Assembly (NCBI GenBank): GCA_902783705.1
Contig: CACZSA010000395.1
Location: forward strand, 1-6,408
Reading direction: 5' to 3'
From: an uncultured Ruminococcus sp.
GTDB taxonomy: Bacteria; Bacillota; Clostridia; Oscillospirales; CAG-272
DNA: 6,408 nucleotides
Shown here: in pieces, positions 1 to 4,611 of the stretch
Numbering within the stretch: the stretch's first letter is position 1
How the letters are laid out: each line of letters starts with the position of its first letter
Notes under the pieces: generated by a model
Seen by the model: only the letters and a program-made list of their open reading frames with translations
The model's database searches: none
Told to the model about the DNA's origin: nothing
Program-made: the position numbers and the translations under genes

Positions 1-302
1 AACTGCCGTTTCGCGTCGGCGGATTCGGTGAATTCGATCGCGCCGGAGATGCCGGAGCCCGCGCAGTTGACGAGAATGTCGATCCGCCCGGCCTCGTCGA
101 GCACTGTTTTCACGGCGGCCCTCACGCTCTCCTCATCCGTGACGTCGGCGGAGAGCGAAGTGATCCCGTCGAGCTGTGCCGTGCGCCGGCTGAGCGTCCA
201 GACGCGGCATCCGCGGTCACGGAGGGCTTCCGCCGCGGCGAGGCCGACCCCGGAGGTGCCGCCCGTGACGAGCGCGGTTCTGGCGGTTTGCTTATTCTTC
301 AT
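1..302 (-). CDS. Short-chain dehydrogenase/reductase (SDR), partial; possible 3-ketosphinganine-type reductase
   Basis: Only the first 100 codons are present; the gene runs off the left edge. The N-terminus is a classical SDR Rossmann fold. A first strand leads into the NAD(P)-binding motif TGGTSGVG at residues 13-20, D53-V54 follows in an SADVTD context, and NCAG at 79-82 is a variant of the usual NNAG. The catalytic Ser-Tyr-Lys lies beyond the window. It would act in the cytosol or at the membrane face, reducing a ketone or oxidising an alcohol with NAD(P)(H). The ATG (300-302) lies inside the last codons of the upstream synthase gene, overlapping it by 11 nt in another frame. No clear Shine-Dalgarno precedes it, so translation probably depends on coupling. 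Known alpha-oxoamine synthase plus SDR pairs include serine palmitoyltransferase with 3-ketosphinganine reductase, so reduction of the synthase product is the likely role. The SDR family call is firm; the substrate is inferred. A generic FabG-like reductase is the alternative. Confidence 0.88.
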   Translation of the reverse strand, partial: MKNKQTARTALVTGGTSGVGLAAAEALRDRGCRVWTLSRRTAQLDGITSLSADVTDEESVRAAVKTVLDEAGRIDILVNCAGSGISGAIEFTESADAKRQ

Positions 303-1470
303 GCGGAATGATCGAGGCGATGATGTCGTCCGCCTCCTCGACGAGGGCCTCGGTCAGCGTCGCCATGCAGGAGGTGCGGAGCAGGCATTCGTGCGGCGCG
401 CAGGCGGGGGTGATGACCGGGTTGACGTACACGCCCGCGTCGTAGAGATCCCGCGCCTTGCGGAAGGTGTTCTCCTCCTCGTAGGTGAAGATCGGGACGA
501 TCGGGGTCTCGGATTCGATGATGTGGATATGCCGGTCCTTCAGGCACTTGCGGTGGAACGCGCTGATGTCGGCGAGACGCTGTACTCTCTCCGGATGCGC
601 TTCGAGATACCGGAGTGCGGCGAGAGCGGTCGCGCAGGAGGAAGGCGTGATGGACGCGGAGAAGATGAACGGGCGGGAGGTGTGGCGCACGTATTCCACG
701 ACCTCGCGGGACGCCGCCATGTAGCCGCCGAGGGAGGCGAGGGACTTCGAGAAGGTGCCCATATAGATGTCGACCTGGTCCTCGAGTCCGAAATACGAAG
801 CGGAGCCGCGTCCGCCCCTGCCGATAACGCCCAGCGCGTGCGCGTCGTCGACCATGACCCGGGCGCCGTATTTCTTCGCGAGGGCGCAGATCTCAGGGAG
901 CTTCGCGATGTCGCCGCCCATGGAGAAGACGCCGTCGGTGACGATGAGGCATCCGCGGTTCTCCGGGACGCTCTGGAGCTGACGTTCGAGGTCCTCCATG
1001 TCGGCGTGCTTGTACATCATCAGCTTGCCGAAGGAGAGACGGCAGCCGTCGTAGATGGACGCGTGATTTTCACGGTCGCAGATGACGACGTCGTGCAGAC
1101 CGACGATGGCGGAGATGATGCCGAGGTTCGACTGGAACCCGGTCGAGAAGGTCGTGACGGCCTCCTTGCCGAGAAAGTGCGCAAGCTCTTCTTCGAGCTC
1201 GATGTGCATTTTCAGGGTGCCGTTGAGGAAACGGGAGCCGGAGCATCCGGTGCCGTACTGCTCGAGCGCCTTGATGCCCGCTTCGATGACCTCGGGTTCG
1301 GTGGTCAGGCCGAGATAGTTATTGGAGCCCAGCATGATCCGCCGCTTGCCCTCCATCACGACTTCGCAGTCCTGACGGGTCTCAAGGGCGTGGAAATAGG
1401 GATAGATGCCCTTTTCCTTGGCTTCGTCCACGCGGGAACGCTTCCTGCATTTTTCAAAAAGATCGATCAT
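292..1470 (-). CDS. PLP-dependent alpha-oxoamine synthase, serine palmitoyltransferase-like
   Basis: A 392-residue fold-type I PLP enzyme of the alpha-oxoamine synthase family (AONS, KBL, ALAS, SPT), at full family length. These enzymes condense an amino acid with an acyl thioester, releasing CO2. Visible landmarks are GSNNYLGLT at 48-56, GTGCSGSRFLNGT at 73-85, NHAS with the PLP-stacking His at 136, VDDAH with D208 and H211, the Schiff-base lysine K242 in GTFSKSLASLGG, and R365 in LRTSCMATLT near the C-terminus. The N-terminal GIYPYF (21-26), the FSKSLASLGG context, FIFSAS (268-273) and YVNPVITPA (348-356) recall Bacteroidetes/Sphingobacterium-type SPT more than biotin BioF or threonine-pathway Kbl. 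This is from memory, not an alignment. The ATG at 1468-1470 has a good GGAGG eight bases upstream. It leads a minus-strand operon with an overlapping SDR. It is driven by a perfect sigma-A promoter. Substrates (serine, glycine or alanine; which acyl carrier) cannot be read here, and automated pipelines may well name it 8-amino-7-oxononanoate synthase. Confidence 0.9.
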   Translation of the reverse strand: MIDLFEKCRKRSRVDEAKEKGIYPYFHALETRQDCEVVMEGKRRIMLGSNNYLGLTTEPEVIEAGIKALEQYGTGCSGSRFLNGTLKMHIELEEELAHFLGKEAVTTFSTGFQSNLGIISAIVGLHDVVICDRENHASIYDGCRLSFGKLMMYKHADMEDLERQLQSVPENRGCLIVTDGVFSMGGDIAKLPEICALAKKYGARVMVDDAHALGVIGRGGRGSASYFGLEDQVDIYMGTFSKSLASLGGYMAASREVVEYVRHTSRPFIFSASITPSSCATALAALRYLEAHPERVQRLADISAFHRKCLKDRHIHIIESETPIVPIFTYEEENTFRKARDLYDAGVYVNPVITPACAPHECLLRTSCMATLTEALVEEADDIIASIIPHEE

Positions 1471-1478
1471 ATCGCATA

Positions 1479-1483
1479 CCTCC
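1479..1483 (-). promoter_or_regulatory. Ribosome binding site of the synthase gene
   Basis: Minus-strand GGAGG lies within CCGGAGGT, eight bases before the ATG at 1470. It is a strong Shine-Dalgarno that fixes the start codon of the synthase. Confidence 0.8.
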
Positions 1484-1506
1484 GGGGGAAGTTCAAAATT
1501 CGGAAC

Positions 1507-1526
1507 TATTATAATGCATTATTATA
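1507..1526. promoter_or_regulatory. 20-bp near-palindrome overlapping the -10 of the synthase promoter (candidate operator)
   Basis: The sequence TATTATAATG followed by CATTATTATA is a dyad centred on ATGCAT. Nine of ten base pairs match; the mismatch is 1510/1523 (T opposite T). It covers the entire -10 hexamer and the expected start site of the leftward promoter, where a dimeric repressor would block RNA polymerase. The dyad is read directly from the sequence. Operator function is inferred, and AT-rich DNA produces such dyads by chance more often than mixed DNA. Confidence 0.45.
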
Positions 1527-1549
1527 CTCTTCTCCCGGCGATTTGTCAA
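1521..1549 (-). promoter_or_regulatory. Perfect-consensus sigma-A/sigma-70 promoter of the synthase-SDR operon
   Basis: On the minus strand, TTGACA (bases 1549-1544) and TATAAT (1526-1521) are separated by exactly 17 bp, so all twelve consensus hexamer positions match. Transcription should start near 1514-1515, giving a 5' leader of about 45 nt before the ATG at 1470. A second TATAAT lies at 1513-1508 without a good -35 at the right distance. A native promoter this strong is usually held down by a repressor, which fits the near-palindrome over its -10. Confidence 0.88.
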
Positions 1550-1563
1550 CAGGTTATCGAAAT

Positions 1564-1580
1564 CTTAATACTTCTTAATA
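1564..1580 (-). repeat. Tandem TATTAAG direct repeat upstream of the synthase -35
   Basis: On the minus strand TATTAAG occurs twice (1580-1574 and 1570-1564), start to start exactly 10 bp, about one helical turn. The pair lies roughly 50 to 66 bases upstream of the predicted start of the leftward promoter. This is a usual place for a tandem-binding activator of the response-regulator type, or for an AT-rich UP element contacted by the RNA polymerase alpha subunit. The repeat is plain; the function is inferred. Confidence 0.4.
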
Positions 1581-1684
1581 TCATGTTTTGGTTACTGTCC
1601 GCGCCGTTCTGCGCTGCTTATCCGAGCCGTCCTCTGCATCGGATCCCGCGCCGAATAATTTTCGATAAAATATCCCGGAAAAAC

Positions 1685-1713
1685 TTGACTTTGTGTGTTC
1701 AGATTGCTATAAT
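1685..1713 (+). promoter_or_regulatory. Near-consensus sigma-A promoter of the Gfo/Idh/MocA gene
   Basis: TTGACT (1685-1690) and a perfect TATAAT (1708-1713) are separated by 17 bp; eleven of twelve hexamer positions match consensus. The predicted start near 1720 leaves a leader of about 115 nt before the ATG at 1835. Transcription probably runs to the terminator at 2858-2891, with any readthrough entering the esterase gene. I see no competing rightward promoter nearby. Confidence 0.85.
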
Positions 1714-1719
1714 AAACCC

Positions 1720-1834
1720 GACAGGGGACCTCCACCGGACCGATGAGACGCGGTCGAAGAGAGGCCGCGTACCCGGAGCCGACCGTCCGGCGGGGATGCG
1801 GTTTATCTGATCAGACGGAGAAACGGAGAGAAAC
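1720..1834 (+). promoter_or_regulatory. GC-rich structured 5' leader of the oxidoreductase mRNA (unclassified)
   Basis: This predicted leader is long for a single-gene transcript and rich in pairing potential. One hairpin joins GACCG (1738-1742) to CGGTC (1751-1755). A larger imperfect stem spans 1765-1801: CCGCGT pairs with ATGCGG (one G-T wobble), CCCG (1772-1775) with CGGG (1791-1794), and CCG (1779-1781) with CGG (1788-1790), closing a six-base loop. A 10-bp palindrome, TCTGATCAGA, sits at 1806-1815. No U-run follows the large stem, so it is not an obvious intrinsic terminator. The GGAGAG at 1825-1830 is an acceptable ribosome binding site. I do not recognise a known riboswitch class, and GC-rich RNA folds easily by chance. 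Confidence 0.3.
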
Positions 1835-2836
1835 ATGGCTACTACAAAGGTTGCGTTCATCGGATGCGGCGGACGGAACGGCGCCCACGTGCAGAAATGC
1901 ATGGAGAATCTGGACAACATCGAGTACGTCGGCTTCTGCGATATCGAGGAGGAGCGCGCGTACAAATACGCGGACCGCGTGCAGGTCGATCCCGAGGGCA
2001 AGATCTTCCGCGACTACCGCGAAATGCTGGAGAAGACCAAGCCGGATGCCATCTTCATGGCGGTTCCGCCGCACGTCCACGGCGAGATCGAACCTGCGAT
2101 CATCGAAAAGGGCATCCCGTTCCTGATCGAGAAGCCGGTCGCCCTCGATATGAAGACGGCGGAGCACATCGAGTCCCTCATCAAGGCGAAGGGCCTCATC
2201 ACCGCAGCGGGCTTCCAGGACCGTTATCAGAACCTCACCCAGATCATGAAGGACTACATCAAGGACAAGAAGGTCGGTCTGGCAACGGGCGCATGGTACG
2301 GCGGCATCCCGGGTGTCTGGTGGTGGAGACGGATGGAAACCTCCGGCGGTCAGGTCGTCGAGCAGAACATCCACATCTTCGACCAGGCGCGCTACCTCTT
2401 CGGCGAACCGCTCTACGTCAACTGCGCCGGCGCGCGCGGGATCGTGAACGGCGACGAATACGGCTGCCCGGGCTATAATGTCCACGACTATTCCTCCGCG
2501 GTCATCAAATTCAAGAGCGGCGTCATCTGCACGATCTTCACGGGCTGCTACACGAAGGGCGGTCCCGGCAGGCAGAGCGGCATGAACATCTACTGCCAGG
2601 ACGCGACCCTCGAATACGCGCTCCGCAGCTGGCTCAAGATCACCGACAAGGACGGCGTTCACGAGTATCAGCGCGGCAAGGAGCAGACGGGTATCCAGGA
2701 CGAGGCGTTCATCTATGCGGTCCGCACGGGCGACACCTCCCGCATCCTCGCGGATTACAGCGAAGCGGTCAAGTCCCTCCGCCTCACTCTTGCCTGCAAC
2801 GAGTCCATCGAGACCGGCAGGACGATCTTCTTCTGA
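1835..2836 (+). CDS. Gfo/Idh/MocA family NAD(P)-dependent oxidoreductase
   Basis: A 333-residue cytosolic oxidoreductase of normal family length. The N-terminal Rossmann domain begins VAFIGCGGRNGAH with the dinucleotide loop at 10-18, and CDIEEE near 35-40 ends the second strand. AVPPHVH (76-82) and the signature EKP at 99-101 (K100 is the usual catalytic/hydride-site lysine) follow. The C-terminal domain carries GGQVVEQNIHIFD (171-183), the family's GG-x3-D-x3-H-x2-D motif, with Glu at 176 in place of the common Asp, and with H180 and D183 kept. A tryptophan cluster (WWW, 162-164) precedes it. These enzymes oxidise or reduce hydroxyls of sugars, inositols or related polyols, and the substrate cannot be told from sequence alone. 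The ATG at 1835 follows GGAGAG by four bases. It has its own strong promoter and a strong terminator directly after, so it is probably largely monocistronic. The esterase downstream suggests modified sugars as a possible substrate class. Confidence 0.93.
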   Translation: MATTKVAFIGCGGRNGAHVQKCMENLDNIEYVGFCDIEEERAYKYADRVQVDPEGKIFRDYREMLEKTKPDAIFMAVPPHVHGEIEPAIIEKGIPFLIEKPVALDMKTAEHIESLIKAKGLITAAGFQDRYQNLTQIMKDYIKDKKVGLATGAWYGGIPGVWWWRRMETSGGQVVEQNIHIFDQARYLFGEPLYVNCAGARGIVNGDEYGCPGYNVHDYSSAVIKFKSGVICTIFTGCYTKGGPGRQSGMNIYCQDATLEYALRSWLKITDKDGVHEYQRGKEQTGIQDEAFIYAVRTGDTSRILADYSEAVKSLRLTLACNESIETGRTIFF

Positions 2837-2857
2837 GAATCATCCATTCCGCAAGCA

Positions 2858-2891
2858 CGGGGGAGGAGCGAAATCCTCCCCCGCATTTTTT
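2858..2891 (+). terminator. Rho-independent terminator after the oxidoreductase gene
   Basis: A perfect 10-bp GC-rich stem (2858-2867 with 2874-2883) closes the six-base loop GCGAAA. CA and then six T residues (2886-2891) follow. It lies 21 bases past the TGA at 2834-2836 and only a few bases upstream of the esterase ribosome binding site. The esterase gene is therefore downstream of a strong stop signal with no visible promoter of its own. Confidence 0.9.
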
Positions 2892-2894
2892 GAT

Positions 2895-2900
2895 GGAGGA
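2895..2900 (+). promoter_or_regulatory. Ribosome binding site of the esterase gene, complementary to the terminator's 3' arm
   Basis: GGAGGA lies three bases before the ATG at 2904, a short but workable spacing. It is the exact complement of TCCTCC at 2874-2879 in the 3' arm of the preceding terminator, so an alternative fold could hide it. The 10-bp terminator stem should normally win. Confidence 0.6.
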
Positions 2901-2903
2901 CGC

Positions 2904-3632
2904 ATGGACATCCTGATTTTCGGCGGTCAGAGCAATATGGAGGGGCAGACCGAGTGCCTGCCGTTCCCGAACGAGCCCATGGACGGCGTGCTTGAATACC
3001 GCTTCCTCACGAATTCCGCCGTCCCGCTCGTCCATCCGGTCGGGGAGGATATGAATCCCGCGATCGAGGGGGCAAACGACGGCTTCGGCTCCCTCCTGCC
3101 CGATTTCTGCAAGACCTACCGCCGCATCACGGGCCGGGAGGTCCTCGCGGTCCACGCGGCGCAGGGAGCAACCCGGATCGACGAATGGCTTCCCGGGACC
3201 GACCGGTACGCCGCCGCACTCGAAAAGATCCTCGCGGCGGAGAAATACGCAGGGATGCCGGATGCCGTCTGTTACGTCTGGCTGCAGGGCGAGTCCGACG
3301 CCATCGCCAAGGTTCCGGGGGAGGTGTATCTGGAACGCCTCACCGCCTACAAGAACGCCCTGAAGCGCGACGCCGGGATCGGGCTCTTCGGGATCATCCG
3401 CGTCGGGTATTTCACGGATCAGCCGCAATACGACGAGGCGATCATGGAGGCGCAGGAAGAGGCATGCCGGATCGATCCCGATTTCGTCATGCTCACCCGG
3501 ATCACCTCGTCCCTCTCCCGCGATCCCGCGTTCATCAATCCCACGGCGGCGGGACACTACAACAACCGCGCGATGACGCTCATCGGCGAGGAGGCCGGGG
3601 ACGCGCTCGCCCATGCTGTCCGGCTTTCATAA
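2904..3632 (+). CDS. SGNH/SASA-type esterase (sialate O-acetylesterase/acetylxylan esterase-like)
   Basis: A 242-residue protein of the SGNH-hydrolase superfamily, resembling the SASA domain of sialate O-acetylesterases and CE6 acetylxylan esterases. GGQSNMEG at 7-14 is block I, with nucleophile Ser10. AAQGATRIDEW at 85-95 follows the family's (A/G)xGGTxxxxW oxyanion pattern. WLQGESD at 126-132 carries E130, and H218 in TAAGHYNNRAM is the likely catalytic His. Such enzymes remove acetyl groups from sugars. There is no signal peptide: the protein begins MDILIFGGQS, directly on the first core strand, so it should act in the cytosol on imported or metabolic substrates. The start is fixed by GGAGGA and because the next Met (M12) would remove the nucleophile. 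It follows the oxidoreductase by 67 bases, with a terminator between, and precedes the lipid kinase by 87 bases. The substrate is not determinable; polysaccharide, sialic acid or another acylated small molecule are possible. Confidence 0.88.
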   Translation: MDILIFGGQSNMEGQTECLPFPNEPMDGVLEYRFLTNSAVPLVHPVGEDMNPAIEGANDGFGSLLPDFCKTYRRITGREVLAVHAAQGATRIDEWLPGTDRYAAALEKILAAEKYAGMPDAVCYVWLQGESDAIAKVPGEVYLERLTAYKNALKRDAGIGLFGIIRVGYFTDQPQYDEAIMEAQEEACRIDPDFVMLTRITSSLSRDPAFINPTAAGHYNNRAMTLIGEEAGDALAHAVRLS

Positions 3633-3719
3633 TAAATTTACACGGCGGACACGGGAAAACGTGGCGGTCGGGGCGCTTTTGCGGTATCATGAGATAAGAC
3701 AACAATCTGAGGACGGATC

Positions 3720-4601
3720 ATGAAAAAGCTCTTGTTCATCATCAATCCCGTGACGGCGAAAGCGGCCCTGACGCCCTGCCTCGTCGATATCCTCGACACC
3801 TTCGGGCGCGCGGGCTACGAGGTCACGACCCACGTCACGACGTATAAAAACGACACGCAGGACACCGTGCGCGCGATCGGCGAAGGCTACGATACGATCG
3901 TCTGCGCGGGCGGCGACGGAACGCTCAACGAGACGGTCTCCGGCGTCATCGGATTTGCAGACAAGCCGAAGATCGGCTATATCCCGTCCGGAACGACGAA
4001 CGATTTCGCCGTGAGCTGGGGGATCCCGCGCAAGCCTCTCGCGGCGGCGGAGAGGATCGCGGCGGGCGAGGCGAAGGCGATCGACGTGAACACCTTCTGC
4101 GGGCGTCCTTACATGTACGTCGCGGCGTTCGGCGCGTTCACCGAGGCCTCCTACGCGACGCCGCAGCCCCTGAAGCAGAGCCTCGGCTGGTCCGCGTACA
4201 TCTTCGAGGGGATCAAGAGCCTCCCGACGATCCGTCCGATCCGCATGAAGATCGAATACGACGGCGGGGAAACCGAGGGCAGCTTCCTCTACGGCATGGT
4301 CTCGAACACGCGGCGCGTCGGCGGCTTTGATCTAAAAATGAAAGAGGACATCAGCCCGTCGGACGGCCTCATGGAGGTCATTCTGATCCGCCAGCCGGAC
4401 AACCCCGCAGACAACGGGAAGATGCTCGGCGCGGTGCTGATGCAGGATACGTCAAGCGAGTACATCGTCTTCGCGCACACCAAGCACCTGCGCTTCGAGG
4501 CGGAAGAGCCCGTTCCGTGGACCGTGGACGGGGAGAACGGCGGCGCGGTCCAGTCGGGCGAGGTCTCCGTCATGGAGCGCGCGGTCGAGCTGTATATATG
4601 A
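3720..4601 (+). CDS. YegS/DgkB/LCB5-family lipid kinase (diacylglycerol or sphingoid-base kinase fold)
   Basis: A 293-residue kinase of the DAGK-catalytic family, near the usual 290-310 residues. The first strand and nucleotide loop read LLFIINPVTAK (4-14), where many members have NPxSG. GGDGTLNE lies at 64-71, and PSGTTNDFA at 89-97 (commonly PxGTxNDFA). SDGLMEV (214-220) corresponds to the metal-binding region, and WTVDGEN (267-273) carries E272 as the likely general base. It would phosphorylate a membrane lipid hydroxyl with ATP from the cytosolic face. Bacterial members recycle diacylglycerol to phosphatidate, while eukaryotic relatives phosphorylate sphingosine. GAGGA six bases before the ATG supports the start. 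The esterase lies 87 bases upstream with no terminator between and no convincing promoter, so co-transcription is possible. The MBL gene downstream is tightly coupled. The SPT-like operon nearby makes a long-chain-base substrate worth considering, but the motifs do not distinguish it from diacylglycerol. Confidence 0.93.
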   Translation: MKKLLFIINPVTAKAALTPCLVDILDTFGRAGYEVTTHVTTYKNDTQDTVRAIGEGYDTIVCAGGDGTLNETVSGVIGFADKPKIGYIPSGTTNDFAVSWGIPRKPLAAAERIAAGEAKAIDVNTFCGRPYMYVAAFGAFTEASYATPQPLKQSLGWSAYIFEGIKSLPTIRPIRMKIEYDGGETEGSFLYGMVSNTRRVGGFDLKMKEDISPSDGLMEVILIRQPDNPADNGKMLGAVLMQDTSSEYIVFAHTKHLRFEAEEPVPWTVDGENGGAVQSGEVSVMERAVELYI

Positions 4602-4606
4602 GGTGA
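4600..4606 (+). promoter_or_regulatory. Ribosome binding site of the MBL gene, overlapping the kinase stop codon
   Basis: GAGGTGA begins within the TGA stop (4599-4601) of the lipid kinase and ends five bases before the ATG at 4612. This decides the start of the MBL gene: a GTG at 4603 is in frame but lies inside this site. The arrangement implies translational coupling, with ribosomes finishing the kinase close enough to start the next protein. Confidence 0.85.
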
Positions 4607-4611
4607 CTGAA

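Larger units (their letters stand above)
1471..1834. other. Divergent intergenic regulatory region
   Basis: This 364-base gap between two divergent start codons holds no credible gene. It is markedly AT-rich around 1491-1582 and 1651-1715, against GC-rich surroundings. It carries a leftward promoter for the synthase/SDR operon, a rightward promoter for the oxidoreductase, several short repeats that could bind regulators, and a GC-rich transcribed leader from about 1720. Each is listed separately. The stretch 1583-1650 shows nothing I can name. Confidence 0.85.

Noticed and set aside
292..1470. Naming the synthase bioF or kbl
   Set aside because: The family core is shared, but the lysine motif and N-/C-terminal contexts look SPT-like, and no biotin or threonine dehydrogenase gene is visible. 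No symbol is given because the substrate is unproven.
28..1578. A 516-codon open frame on the plus strand opposite the synthase and SDR
   Set aside because: It is antisense to two genes with clear family motifs. Its product is low-complexity (runs of Arg, Gly, Asp, Glu, Val) with no recognisable domain, as expected from the reverse strand of GC-rich coding DNA, and it has no ribosome binding site.
1806..1815. 10-bp palindrome TCTGATCAGA as an independent operator
   Set aside because: It is a perfect but short dyad, located in the transcribed leader far downstream of the promoter. It is kept only as part of the leader description.
1811..2662. A 283-codon open frame on the minus strand opposite the Gfo/Idh/MocA gene
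   Set aside because: It is a codon-bias shadow of a well-supported gene, and its composition has no family resemblance.
2715..2903. Upstream in-frame extension of the esterase (63 extra codons)
   Set aside because: It would overlap the oxidoreductase gene and pass through the terminator hairpin. The ATG at 2904 has a good GGAGGA and gives a protein starting on the fold's first strand.
3633..3719. A promoter for the lipid kinase in the 87-base gap after the esterase
   Set aside because: TATCAT and TTGCGG-like hexamers exist, but none has a partner hexamer at about 17 bp. No terminator is seen either, so readthrough from upstream is as likely.
4603..4611. GTG start for the MBL gene three codons upstream
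   Set aside because: The GTG is part of the GAGGTGA ribosome binding site that is correctly spaced for the ATG at 4612.
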